Assembly: GCA_019914995.1 (NCBI GenBank)
Contig: CM034133.1
Location: 4,092,001-4,156,000 of the forward strand
Source of the DNA: Acanthochlamys bracteata
Lineage: Eukaryota; Streptophyta; Magnoliopsida; Pandanales; Velloziaceae
Reading direction: 5' to 3'
Length of the DNA: 64,000 bases
Both the position numbers and the translations under genes were made by a program. The notes beneath the pieces were generated by a model that saw nothing but the letters and a program-made list of their open reading frames with translations, did no database searches and was not told where the DNA came from. Below are positions 36,023 through 49,600 of the stretch, piece by piece (within the stretch, counting starts at the first letter, position 1; the number at the start of each line of letters is the position of its first letter).

Positions 36023-37045
36023 CCCTGAAACGGATGGGATGAGCATTCCGTAGATTTCAAATCGTTCGTACTGATCTTTGTAACTTGGTAACTGTTCTTT
36101 TCACTTATTTTTAATATAGTCGTTCAAATCACATTCTAATTTCTAGATTATATCTGAGAAAGATAATTATATCTCCATAAAAAATTGATTAATCACATGA
36201 TCCTAATTATAGATTATTGCCATTTATTTCAAATACATGAAAATCAGAAAATAAGGAGGTTCGAGCATTTACATTCTAATCCTCAATGGTACTATCAAAT
36301 GAGCATAATGTAGTTGAAAAAGGTATAATGTTGGTTCTTCTCGATTTGTTTCATACATCAATTTGAAAAACTATCCATGATATTGAAAACCAAATGGTCC
36401 AGTGGATCATTTGGTGTTTAATTTGATAGGGACTAGAGTGAAGAAGCGACCTACCTCCATGTACATGAATGATCAAGAGAGGAAGCAATCTTAAAGCTTC
36501 TACTTTACTCTAAAGGAAAATTCCAACGCCCGACCAAACATTGATGATGATTCCATTCATTTGAAAACAAAAGAGATTATACCATATTACTAGATAGATA
36601 TCTCAACTTTAATCATCTCGACAGATGAATAATTCTTCTTTTTTTTCTTTAAGTACTGAGAATTGGATACGAGATTTTTTGAAAGATATTATTGATGTCA
36701 TTGTAGAGTAAGGGGCAAGCATGGAATTAAGACGATCACCTTAACGTAAACACATTATTTCTTCAACTGCACCAGCCTAACAATTTCAGTTCCTAACATT
36801 ATTTCTGATTTGAGGCTGCTAGGTGAGTTGAGATGGGAACCATAACAAGCTTGGATGTGATTTATCTGCCTTCTAAACCTGAAACTAACAAGTTGACGAA
36901 AAGAATCGTGTGGTCTTTGTTGTGTTTTTATGCAGATGTCTAACAATAATAAACAACAGGCAACAAACCCTGACAAAACACTTGACGTTGAACTCATGAC
37001 CTCTTAGACAAGCCACTGTTGTTCTACCGATAGACCAAATACCTA
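36023..37045. other. Intergenic DNA with a SINE-like tRNA remnant
   Basis: No gene recognised in 36023-36960. At about 36985-37040, on the minus strand, GGTCTATCGGTAGAACAACA (box-A like) is followed at tRNA spacing by GAGGTCATGAGTTCAACG (box-B like). This is the pattern of a tRNA-derived SINE head. Confidence 0.45.
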
Positions 37046-37375
37046 ACCAAACGAAATATGCAGTCTCAAAACATCAACAGTAGGATTACAGTTAATACTA
37101 AGCTTGACAATGCCTCTCAACTTAGCAAGCCAACCAAATGCTTCTCCAAGATGCCATAACCTGAAATGCACTATAGAACCAAAATCAAAGTATCCATCAA
37201 TAAGAAAAAGTTCTGCATTTACCTTGAAAAAGAATGGAACCCATAGAGAGGCATGGCCAACAAAGAATTCTGCTTCAGAAAGATGTCCAACAGTTTTACA
37301 TGAAGTATAAAACGCAAAAGTTATGAACAGCAGACTACTACGTGTTATTACAAAAAAATAAATTGAAGCAAAATT

Positions 37376-40300
37376 TTATTCATGGAACTTGTGTTGTAAC
37401 ACGCCATACAAGTTCCAAAATCGTTGCCAAAAGCATCCTCTCTTACTAGTAGCTTGAGACTGGCTTGAAGCAGCCGTTCCTGCATCTGAAGATAAAAACC
37501 AACTCATTGAGTAACGTTAAATGCCTAATCTTTTATTTATTAGCATCTTTATTTATGTTACTACACACACCTTGGGATATTGATAAAGAGAGCAAAAACA
37601 CTCCAATAATAAGAGGCAAAACTGGCATAGGAGTGGCTTCCTGCAAACAGAGAACCACCATTAATAAATTTAAACAAAGAAAACCAACAACATTAAACAA
37701 ACAGCATGTCGACAAGATATAGAAGGAACTCTAATTGCCCAATGTATTAATCTCAGGGGCATGTCATCACACTAACCCCACAAAATTAAAACTAAATGTT
37801 AGACCTGCTTATGAGAGAAGCTTACTTCTGTAGACATCATGTGTCTGTGGTATTATCTTATGCTATCAACGATGACAAGTAATTCATGGAAACAACTGAA
37901 AAGGGCGTTAACTTCTACATCATTACATCCCTAAGGTTCAGAATTTGTTATTCTGCATATAGTCTGGATGCTATATTCAACTGCCTTTGGAATAACATTT
38001 CTAAAGTAGAGAGGTCAACAAAATGGATGTGGACAGTACCTGCTACTAATGATATTTGTGTAACTTATACTGGAGAGAGCCGACATGAATTTGAACTTGC
38101 TTTTCCGAGTCTACTTCAAGAATCTCAGATTCAAAACTATGACTACTCAAAGGGAGGCCTAGACAAGCTGCACGAGAGATTCTTTCCCTAGGTCACATAT
38201 TTCAAAATAGCATGACAATGGCAGAGGAAACGGCAGACTCAATCTTGGATGGGTAGTTTGCTGATTTAACTTCTACAGATAGATGTCCATGTATGTCCTC
38301 GAGGTCAAGTTCCTTCAGCATGACCACTAAGAATGGTAATTTCTGGCTGTTTAAATACCATGTAATCTATACCTTTGAGATCCTCAGTTCCGACCTGTAA
38401 CATGAACAGAAAATTTGGGCTCACAACTGCTTTAAATTTGTTTAGGTCATCATCAAGGTCAAACTTCAAGGATTTCAGAGAAAATAAATAACAAGATTCT
38501 CGTTTTGGACATAAACAATTCTATGCTTCCTTTTTATATTATGAGCATATAATGCTTTTGCAAAAGGTCTTAACATCTCTTTTATAGACATTGTAAGAAT
38601 GTATTTTGCTCATTGTTGGTTCACCAAAAACCTAAGTTTCTACTTATCCAATGTGATTTCCAAAACTTTTGAAAGATAGCTACCACGACAAAATTTCTAG
38701 CCCCTGCTTATTTGGATTGCCTTGTACAAGCAGAAACTGGATATAAAACTTTATGTATGTTTAAATATTCCATGTCATACAGCACCATAATGATTATATT
38801 TATCTGCAAAAGACCTGATCAGAAGAAGTATCGCAAAATACTCAAAAGGATCATGATAAGAAAGATATTTACAATTCTGTACCAAGTTCTTAATGCAACA
38901 AAATTTTTAGACTCACACTAAAAGGTAGGAAAAGAATGTCACAGGAATGTTATTAAAAATCATTTTATTAAATTTAAGAACCAATGAAAATTTGAAACTG
39001 CATATGTTGAAGTAAACCATGACTCAACAGCAAGAGCAACAAATAGCAGAAGAGGAGGATTGACAGAAAAGGAACACTAGCAAAACCTGAAACTTTTGTG
39101 AGATTTAGCTACAGAAAAAATATGAGAACTTATAAATGGAATGCAGCAGCAGTGAAAAGATAGATAGAGCCTCACATTATCATACAATGGGCTATTCATG
39201 CAAGATATGGTCTTCCAATCCTAAATATGGTAAGTGCACTTCTTCACTAAGTCAGCATGTACCAATTACAAAACTAAGACACTTGCCATGAATTGTCAAT
39301 ATCCATCTTCCGCTAGCAGAGAACATAATCAATCGTGTAAATCTTTCAAGTTCCAGTAGCAACTTGGACAAGGAAGTTTGTATCCATTGTCAGCTACACC
39401 ATATTGCTTTCCCAGAATTCCATTTAGCCAGCAACACCAACTCCAATAACAACAAGAAAAGCTTTTATCCCACTTGAGTGTCATGAATCCGTTCTTCCCA
39501 TTCCGTTCGATTATAAACTAGATTCAACGAAAGGTCTAATTCCTCTAAATTCTTCGCCACCACCCCAGTCTAAGTTAAGTTTGGTCTATCCCTTTTTCTC
39601 CTAAAGTGTTAAACAAATCGCATCACTTTTATACACCACAACAATACTAGCTAATGATAAATCATCTGGCCTTCAAAACACAACTATGATTTGTCATGTA
39701 AATATTGAAAAAAGGTACATTGTACTAGTGTCTATACAAAGTATAACCATTTGCACCCAAGGGCTTCCATAGAAGCAAGATAACTGTGAGCTTGAACACA
39801 ATCGCATCCATGCCATTCCATCATGTATGAACCAAGATCATGTTATCTTCCTTCAGAGAATAATGATATATTCTATTTATTTGCCCCTCTATCTCAAGGA
39901 GAAGAACGGTAACGTAATTTGCAACTTTGTTATCCATTTATTTTAGTTAAATGGTCTCATCTTGCATGAAACTGACATTGCCACTTATTCCAGGAAACGC
40001 CTCAGGGACACATTAGCTAAATTGGGCAGCACCAAACTCAAGTAGTCAAAGGCCAGGTATTTCCCAAAACTAGCTAAAATATAGAATCGTAACAAGAGAA
40101 TGATTCAAAATGAAGAATGAGCACTAGGAGTACGATAAAACCCATCAATCCATATTAATCACCATAAGTAAATAGCGATTTCCTCAAATAAAGTGGAATG
40201 GAATGTCTACGAATGATATCAATCGCAATTAAGCTAAAACTTCAAAGGCTACACTAATGATGTCAACCAAATCAAACTAAAACTTCCAAAGCTACACCAA

Positions 40301-40647
40301 CTTGAAGCAACTATTAATCTAAAACCAAGTTAGCTAGAATGTATACAACCATTTTCTCATGGGACTAAGAATCATACCGTTATGTCAGAGAAACCTAACT
40401 TCCCATCAGATTGTTTCCTCGCTTTGATCAACGCAGGGCTTGCTGATGGAAGCAACGCAAACACTTGCCCAAGCACAGAATGAATCAAGCGACGGAGAAT
40501 AAAAAAATAAGAATAACAAGTAATTTAATGCATTGAGATCGCCGCTACCTCGACGAGTCCGCCGAATCAGTGGATTGAATTTGCAGAGAGTGAAATGGCC
40601 GGTATATCGATCAGGAGATAAATCGCGACGAGATCCAACGGGAGCAT
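37376..40647 (-). pseudogene. NOMO-like (nodal modulator) pseudogene, internally deleted
   Basis: NOMO proteins are large ER-membrane proteins of about 1200 residues in plants, with repeated Ig/carbohydrate-binding-like folds. Only the two ends remain. Exon 1 (40549-40647) encodes a signal-like start and SANSIH, then TGA where the family has a Gly-Cys, then FGGLVE. Exon 2 (40379-about 40431) encodes ASPALIKARKQSDGKLGFSD. After a gap of about 2 kb without family motifs, the C-terminal exon from 38394 reads VGTEDLKGIDYMVFKQPE. Frameshifts follow (LDLEDIHGHLSVEVKSA and SSHSFESEILEVDSEKQV in other frames) to about 38080. The membrane-anchor exon is 37571-37640 (TPMPVLPLIIGVFLLSLSIS) and the last exon is 37376-37485, ending KFHE-stop. 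Most internal exons are missing, so no product is expected. The family call rests on remembered motifs at both ends in the right order. Confidence 0.85.
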
Positions 40648-40899
40648 TGCTGTTGTTCTCGGAATGAAAATGAGAATCGATCCCCAGAGAGAGAAAGAAA
40701 GAGTCTGTGCGTAATAAAACACTCCAGTCAGGGGCGCAGCTTCACGGCTCGTAGTCTGATGAATAACGAACGGGACTGTCCCTATAATTTTCCAATCTGG
40801 CTATGATAGTGAGCCCATGGGCCTAAATAGGCTTTGACTAAGACATGAGCCATCAGTTTAGAATTGTTCGTCTATAATTTCTGAACACAGGTCAAGACT

Positions 40900-41057
40900 T
40901 AAGATTCCCAAACAGTTATTAAAGCATGAATTATCTGTCCGTTGCTTGTTGGTCTAGTATTAAGCTCATAGACCTCTCTCTTTATGGATTCAAATTTAAC
41001 ACCTATTATAATTGATAGTTAAAAAGCTATATCGGAAGAAAAAAAAAAAAAACGGTT
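40900..41057 (+). repeat. SINE-like tRNA-derived repeat with poly(A)
   Basis: A box-A-like motif TTGGTCTAGTATTAAGC at about 40949 is followed by a box-B-like motif GGATTCAAATTTAACACC at about 40986. A pure A run at 41040-41053 follows. This is the layout of a short tRNA-derived SINE. Target duplications were not found. Confidence 0.5.
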
Positions 41058-44000
41058 CGATTTTCGGATCTTGTTATTACATTCCAACTTACGTGTACGA
41101 ATAAGCAGATTTCAAGACATATTGTCACTCATTCAATTGACAAATCTGTATGTTGTTTTAATTGTTTAGAGTTGATTCTACCTTCGCACCATTTTTCCTA
41201 TTATATAAGCTCAACTGCATATAGTGAGTGATATGAAAAGAATACTTAAAAATACTGCAGTTGGTACTACAATAGTACCAATGTCGCTTGTCTTGCCACC
41301 TCTGAGCAGTTGGTTGTAATATTTAGGTTGAATTTGATGGTCTGTATGTGGTAAATTTCTAACTACTCAAAGGCTTTTTCAAACCATAGAAATGAGTTTA
41401 ACAGAATGTTTGGATGAGCCTATCAAGTGCCTATTATTTTAAATAAGTACTTTACATATTTTAACAGATTTTTTACTGTATATATAATTTTTTTAATTTG
41501 AAAATATACAAAAAAAATTATATCTTGAAATATTTATATATAATTAATATTTTTTATTTTATTTTAAAAATATTTTAAAATATTTTATTTAAAAAAATTA
41601 TTTTATAATTGCTTCTAAAAGTTATTGCATGTAAACTCTTCTTTGTCAAACCCATTCATAGAGTGGAATGAACTGTTTCACGCATTCACTTGGGCCAAAA
41701 TTTTTTGCATGATAAATAAAATTTTACTTATACAACCATTACATGTCTCAAGATTGAAGGCATTGCAGAGTGGCCTACAAGTCTCGATTTCAATGGTTTA
41801 GCTGAGCACTGATTTGATTTGCAACGTGTAGGTGTAGCACAGATCAGTGTCAATGAAATGAGAGCTCCTCGTTACAAACAAGTGCTTGGGGTCCATTATC
41901 TGGCGTCTGATCTATACCCGTGCGCTCCTTCTAAAACAACAGTTTTTCAAAGGACTACAACCAATAATAACTCGACAACATACGATTCAACTCACCTACG
42001 ATCACCGGCGGTGAGGCGAATCCTAACCTAAAACGTAATTCATTTCACAGTTCACACTCTTAAAATTCCAATCCATCTAGCTACCTATCTATCTATCTAT
42101 GTAAGCTATCAATCAGATCAAAATCAACATCTCAATCATGTAATGCACGTCTATCGCGTCACACCACCACCAACTAACAACGACAACAACAACATCGATC
42201 GCTGTCGATGTGCGATTGTTAGTGAGGCATCTTTCTATCAACTCATGCTTGGTATCTCCGAGCTTTTAATGGAAACAGAGTTGTTGACAAAATACCAAAT
42301 ATGGGAGCCAGCTTTGAAATTCAAGTGATACCTTTGGTTCACGCTTTCATCAAAAGGTAAGAGGTATCATGATGGATTGCACTGAGCGGAAAGCAGTGAG
42401 TTTCTGTGAATAACCTGGATAGGAAATGGTTGATGCGTGAAAATTTATCTTGGGAAGTAAACTATAAACACGTCAAGTAACTTCTAAAATAATAAGATGT
42501 TTTTAAGTGTTTTTTTCTTAAAAATATTTTCTAAAATAAAAATTATTTTTAAAATTTTGTAAGTTTTTTTATTTAAAAAAAAGAAATAACGAATACTTAT
42601 GATGTAAAATTTTTTGGTACTTCTTAAAAATTTTATAAATATTTCAAAAAACTTATTGAAAAATATAAAATAAAACTTTGAGATGAAAAGAAGAAAATAA
42701 AAATTGTCAAAAAAGCTGTAAATTAAAGGATGTTTAGAGAGTGCGTTTCTAAAATGCACTCTCTCTGTTAATAAGAAATTTTTTTGACATTTCAGATTTT
42801 TTCAATTTAGCTAATATATATATATATATATATATAATATATAAACTAAAATCAATTTTTCATAAAAATTAATATAATTCTATTAAGAATAATATCTATT
42901 TTAACATTATCAAACGTTTTTAAGTCACCGCATAAAAACAAACGCCTCTCACGAGTCCTTTCCTTTTCAACAATATTTGATTTGGAGAATATTTAGGGAT
43001 GTCAATTTGAATTGGTCGATTGATTTCAGATCGATCTATTTAATAACCGAATTAAATTTTTTCGATTCTAATCCAATTTATAAATCTATATGTGTCAAAA
43101 TTATTAATCCTAATTCAACATATTTATTAACCGAGTCTAATTCAAATTGACCCATTTAATAATTAAAATATTTAAGTTTTAATTCTACATTAAGTTTGAG
43201 TAATATTATAGAATCAATTTGAATAAATGTGCAAGATGTTCTTGAAGAAAAGATATGGTAAGTCCTCGTTAAAATACATATTTTTTTATATCTTTATCGG
43301 TCCTTAGAACATTCCAACAATTTTGTTGTATTTTTTAAAAATATGTTGTGATAGTTAAAAATTTATGATTATAAATATATAATAATAATTTTGATTAAAT
43401 TTTTAATAAAAATAATTAGTTGACAAAATTTTGAGAAAAATCTTTTTACAAAATTCAAATTTATCATTAAAGAAATACATATACATAATACTTCTAATAA
43501 TATTATAATTATCATATTGTACTAATTTATTAAGGTATGAAAGTAAAAGTTTAATTACAAATACAATATAATTTAATAATCTATAAATTACTATTATTAA
43601 TTTTTTGTTATAAAAATTTTATTATATGGTAAAAAAAAACTCGAAAAGAGTTATTTTTTCATGATGTAATAATTCGTATTGGTGGTTCAATTTCAGATCG
43701 ATTCATTTAATAACTGAATTAAATTCGTTCAAATCTAAACCAATATATACTTTTACAGATCAAAATTTTCAATTCTAATTCAAATTAAATATGTTCAGAT
43801 TGACTTTTTAGATTGGATCATATACTACTATCCATAAAAATGTTCATTGTTAGTTCAGAATAGCTTATTTCTATATCTATTCTAATAAAATTATTACGAT
43901 AAAATTTTAATATTTTTAAAGATTTTTTTGAAATTTATTTCAAATAGATAACAAATTTTAATAAAAAATTTGAAGCTCTAAGAGGATGCTAAAAAATACT

Positions 44001-44550
44001 TGTAAAAGAGAAATTTTATAAAAAAATATTTTACAATATTTTAGTAAATAATTTTATTTACATAGAAAATACTATATAATAATAACAAATTTTGTAAATG
44101 TAATTATTTATTTTTTAAAATTTTAAATAAAATATTATTAAAATTTTTTTAAAAAATTTAAAATAAGAAAATTAGAGTAAAAGCGTTGCCTAAACTTCTA
44201 GCCAAAACGAAGAAAAGAACAGTAGTAAAACTTCAAATAGTCTTCGAGATTTAACGTGAGTTTGGATTTTTCTTTTTGTTCAAATTGGAGTTTCAATATT
44301 CAAGTTGTACTTGATTGAACGGCAATCCATCAAACTTCAACTTTACCAAGAAAAAGGGAAAAAAAATCCAACTTTTGTAGATACCGTAAATCACGTACTG
44401 GAAGTATTTATGATATCATCCATCTACGGATTGAGCAAAGCAGATCAGCACAAATTCCATTGCGCCTCCTTAATTAATCACAACCGTGGTGCCGGTGTGT
44501 GGTCCCTTCTCATCAGTTCAATCCGTTCCCCTGTTATCTAACAAGTTCCA
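41058..44550. other. Intergenic DNA built largely of AT-rich repeats
   Basis: No gene recognised. AT-rich MITE-like blocks lie at about 41405-41650, 42480-42770 and 43980-44195. A TA microsatellite lies at about 42812-42838. The frames at 41819-42031 and 42143-42328 show no family motifs. Confidence 0.5.
42994..43834. mobile_element. Second copy of the hAT-like non-autonomous element
   Basis: Diverged copy of the 7663-8533 element. It starts TAGGGATGTCAATTTG and runs colinear with the first copy through ATCGGTCCTTAGAACATTCC and GGTTCAATTTCAGATCGATT. It ends near GGATCATATACTACTATCC. The target duplication is not recognisable, which fits an older insertion. Confidence 0.75.
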
Positions 44551-46646
44551 ATGCTTCCTCGCACACCGAGGACAGAAGCACTACCGCCACAACCACGCTC
44601 GGTTCATTCGAAAACCGAACCTAATCTAACACGGACTCAAAATCGAAAATCGAAAAATAGTGATCTATGCTCGTATGTGGGACCCATAAGCGCGCACGCT
44701 TCGCTGCATCGTCTCGGCACCCGAGAGCGCAGCGCATTAAACTAAAACTTAAACTTAACTCGGCAAGCGAGCGGCGTAGTCACAACGTACCGCCGTTAAA
44801 GATTCCCCTCGCACGCTGCGATTCACGAGATCTCTCTCTTATTGTTCGTCTTCTTCTCGGGCCTTAGCTTTTGCTGCTGCTGCTGTTGCCGCGCAAATGG
44901 TTTTAATGTTTCGTTTTTTAACTGCTTCTCTCTGCTTTGGTTAGAGTTCGAGAATCGAAAAAATTGGAAAAATGGTAGATTTACTGTAGTCTACGTCGTT
45001 TCTGACCCGCTGCTTGACTGCATTGGAAAGTTTGCAATTCTTCTTCCAAGAATCTGCTCTGCCCTGGTCAATAGGTTCATTTCTTTTTCTTGTTCTATGG
45101 AGTTCTCATGCAATTAAAACTATTTAACAACAGTTTTGAATTTCAACGTTTCACCTGTGTTATGGTCAGAACTAGAACAAATTGAACGCTTTTCCTGTGT
45201 TAAGGTAAACTGTCACTTACTTTTCTCTGAAAATTTGATTAAAAAAGTTTACCTGGTGATGCTTATAAAAATTTTTCTTTGCCCTCGAGAAAAAGCAAAC
45301 AAGCTCTCGCTTCCTAAAGTCTACTGCAGCCAAAAAGAACTAGTTTTTTTCTTAAACCCAATGCGGGCATAGCTTGCTTTGAGAAGAGACATCTTTAGAT
45401 CCATATCAATTTAAAGCATCTTTTTCTTCCCTTGATTAACGCGACGCATCGTCAACCGAACCGAAAGAAACAGATACAAAAAAGAATTTCTTGGACTCAC
45501 TCAAATTCATCAATCCCAACGTGAACACAAAACCAAACCAAACCAACTCCTCTCTCTCCAAAAACACCACAGTCACAAACATCGATGAGACTCCCGGTGG
45601 CTGTGATAGACCGATGTTGCATAGAGCCAAGGAAAGGTAGAAAATTGGGGAGTGCAGGTGAAACTTTGCACAAGAATATTTTCCAAACTCACGCATCGTC
45701 TATCGTTTTTAGTAGTATCAGGTCCTCCCTTGTCTTAAAATTGTGATAAGTATCTATGTTGCCTTATGGAACTACATGATTTCTACAAGTGATTTAGGAC
45801 AAAACAATTAGTGATACCTAAAAAATGAATGAATACGACTTCTTTATTGATGATGTTGATTACTAAAATATTGAGTGAAAAAATATTGATATGATTTTAG
45901 ATCGAGTAGAAATGTTTGTTTTAGCACTTTGATCGCATTTCAATCACTCAATTCAATGTTTTATCTTGAACAAGTATCTTTTGCAATTGATTGTTAAACA
46001 ATAGCAGAAAAATGATCAAGGATAAAGGACATTTTAATCATTTTTAGAGCTTAGAGGTCTGAAGTTGTAACTCCTAATTTTAGGAGACTGATAGATGAAA
46101 TTAAGTAGAGGTTTGAATTTGCAAAATATCCTTTTCAGTCACACTTTCCGATGTCTCCATCTCCCATCATTTTCAGTTAGACGAGTTTAATAAAATCCAT
46201 GAAAACCAAACCCCAAAAGATTTAACAAATAAAAAGAAAGAAGAGTTGCTAAAATCTCTTTCACAATAATACTCTCTACAGATACATACCTTGATGCAAC
46301 TACAACAAAACACAGATTGAATTCTTTCACTCATTCATTAGCAGTCTCATCCAGTGACTAGTGACAGAGTTGAGTCTACATCATTGTAACAGTTGTTTGA
46401 TTATACCCTGTTTGATAACAGTGTCACTCTCAAGAGCATATGTTCTTATGTTGGTTGGCATAGTGATGGAGACATGAAAGCAGCCATCTTTTCTTGTCCA
46501 TCAGAAAGACACTGATGTCTGATTTGCTCCGTGGGTTGTTCTTCATTTTCTTTTGTTGACTCTTCTGTTCTCTGTCATCAATATCTTCTCTGATCAACTC
46601 AAGTAGATCGAAAAAAATTGGGATATTTTTCTTCTGGTTTTTAGGA
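44551..46646 (+). promoter_or_regulatory. Promoter and leader region of the kelch gene
   Basis: Base composition becomes more GC-rich at 44560-44900, as in a plant promoter or first untranslated exon. A splice acceptor (TTCTGGTTTTTAG|GAATGGG) ends at 46644, two bases before the ATG, so the leader contains an intron. I could not place its donor or a TATA box. The short frames in this span are not likely to be genes. Confidence 0.5.
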
Positions 46647-49600
46647 ATGGGTTCTTTGGGTACGGAAGGATTGAAGAAGAGGAAAGCTATGTGGCTTTAC
46701 CCAAAGGTAATGGGATTAAGTCCTTCAGAGAGGTGGGGGCACTCCGCTTGTTTCAGTCATGGAGTTGTTTATGTTTTTGGGGTAAGTTTCAGTGCTGTTT
46801 ACCTTTCCGTTTTACTCTATTAGCTGCTTAAGTGCTTCGTGAGTTTTATACTGGAGAGGTTTTTATACTATGTTTTCAGATTTTTACTTTGTTGTGTATT
46901 GCTCTTGTTCTTTTCTTTTTTCTTTTTTTTCAAGTAAAGGTGAACGCCAGCTTCTTCTGAATAAAACTTTGTCTTGGTTTCTTTGATTATTACCTGCGCT
47001 TGCAGAGCAAAGTTTAGTTCCTTGCTTGATTTATGTCCTCTGCGTGGTATTTGTTTATCATTTGATATTACAGTCTGTTATATGTTGTTTTGTGTATGGT
47101 TCACAAATTGTGCTTCTTTATGTCTTAGTGAGTGTCTTGGAATTTCCATACTAACTTTCTCTGACCTAGAAATGTAAAATTTTAATTAACAGGGATACTG
47201 ATCTTTAGTGAGAGCTGGAAGTTAGTGTGTTAATAAATTTGTAAAAGCTTTTAGTATGCATGACTTCTATCAAAGGGAACCGAGCCTTTGGTTTGTTCAT
47301 AAACTGGACATTCATCTAGCTTGTTTCCATATATTAAAGATTCTTGCATGAGAAAAACTGTCTTGCTGAAATGATAGGATGTTTTAAAATTGTTTTAGTT
47401 TAATGGGAATTACTAAAAATTTAGTTGTGTGGTAGGTAGCAAATGTGTAGCATATTTAGAGTTTAAGTTGGACATATCTTAAATACAAGTAGCATCGTCA
47501 GTGAATAAAGCACATTTTGGTCATCTCTAATTGAGCCTATACATCTACTGTTTGTTGCTCTTATACGCACAGGATGCCTACTGGTACTATGTATCTTTCT
47601 GCATTTGCAGGGTTGTTGTGGTGGCTTGCATTTTAGTGATGTCTTAACTCTTACTCTGGAGACTATGACTTGGAGCTCCCTTACTACCAGCGGCCTCAAG
47701 CCTGGTACCAGGGATAGCCATAGCGCCGTCCTTGTTGGTGAGAAGATGTACATATTCGGAGGAACAAATGGTTCTAAGAAAGTAAATGACCTTTACGTCT
47801 TGGATTTGAGGACAAAAGAGTGGAGCAGACCTAATTGCAAAGGAATCCCACCCTCACCTAGAGAAAGTCACACTGCCACTGTTATCGGAGAGGACAAGTT
47901 GGTCATATTCGGTGGAAGTGGAGAAGGGGATTCAAATTACTTGAATGATGTTCATGTACTTGATCTAAAGAGCATGACTTGGGCTTCCCCTGATGTGAGG
48001 GGCGATCTTCCAGCTCCTCGCGATAGCCACACTGCTGTTGCAATTGGTAACAAGCTTTTTGTCTATGGTGGGGATTGTGGTGATCGTTATCACGGAGAAG
48101 TAGATGCGCTGGATGTGGATAGCATGACCTGGTCAAGGGTACACAATACTAACCTTTTGTTGTTCTGAAATTATATCTTTGTCATTGCTTCATCATTAAA
48201 TTTGAGATTTTGTAAGATAATATTCTGTTGGAACCACTGATAGAGCAATTATGTGCAGTTAATGCTTCAAGGTTCATCCCCTGGGGTTAGAGCAGGTCAT
48301 GCAGCTGCAAGTACTGGGAACAAGGCATGCACCACACTCGCCTCACATGTTCCTGCCCAAACTCTGCATTTTTATCCATAACTAAGAAAAATTAGTGGAG
48401 TGTCTCTGATCTGACTATTGATGTCTTGCAGATTTATATTGTAGGAGGTGTTGGCGATAAACATTACTATAGTGATGTCTGGGTTCTTGATGTTAGCACA
48501 TGCACCTGGACTCAACTTGATATATGTGGCCAGAAACCTCAAGGCAGGTTCTCTCATACTGCAGTTGCCACTGATAGTGACATGGTGATATATGGAGGGT
48601 GAGTAACCATTAATTTGGTATTTTAGCCTCTTGATTTGTATTCGTGGATAACCTGATGTTTTATTGCATGGGTTGTTTGATAGATGTGGAGAGGACGAGC
48701 ACCCTCTTAATGAACTTCTCATTCTTCAGCTTGGATCTGAGCATCCCAATGGACGTTATAATGTTTCAATGTGCAAGATATTTGGTAAGCACTGGAGCCA
48801 AGAAAAAAGAAAACCTTCGAAAGGAGCAGAAATTTCGGTAAGCAAACGTCATTAGTTGCCACATTTTTGTACCAAAGGAACCATGTGTGGTTGATTTTGA
48901 ACCTTTCTGTTGCAATTTTAGCAAAAAGACATTGCATCGAAGAAAGGTGACTTCCTGCAGAGACCTATAGAAGTGGAACCAGAGTCCAGAAATTCGCTTT
49001 TTCGAAGTTTAGGTTGGTTAGTCGGCTTACTTATACTTAGGGACGCAAGAACAGTTTCTTATGCCTTCTTGAATTCTTTTTCCAGATATTTTAAATGTAA
49101 AAAGGAGGAAGATAAATGATGCTAAAGTATGGGATGCGGAGTCGGAACAGGAAGAACATACTCTATCAATTTCTCAACATTCTTCTCCATCTCAGTCTGA
49201 TCACGAGCAGAACACAGTTCAGAAAATGTCATCTCCACGTGATTCTTCCTTGCCTTCTCAACCATTCTCTCATTTCAAGTTGCATCCTCGGAGAGAAAAA
49301 GCAAATGGTACACACAAGTGTACTCAGGATGCACATTTTACGGAGTCTCCACGCCTTCACAAGACAGAGCACTTAGTTCGTGTTGTTCCACCACCAGGGA
49401 AAGAAATGCCGATTTTGGGAGCAGAACAGAAACCACAACTGAGACCTCTTGTTCCGCCATTGGTAATATATTTTTTTGAATCATAAATTTCTTTAATAAT
49501 TTTTCTTATTATGTTCTGATGGTCTTTGAACCTTCCTGTTGTCATGTTTATGTAGATTGGAGCTGAAGTTCGTGGCACTGTGGACGGAGCTTTTGACTCA

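Noticed and set aside
45436..45696. 86-codon minus-strand frame upstream of the kelch gene
   Set aside because: It lies in the leader or intron region of the kelch gene on the opposite strand and has no family motif.
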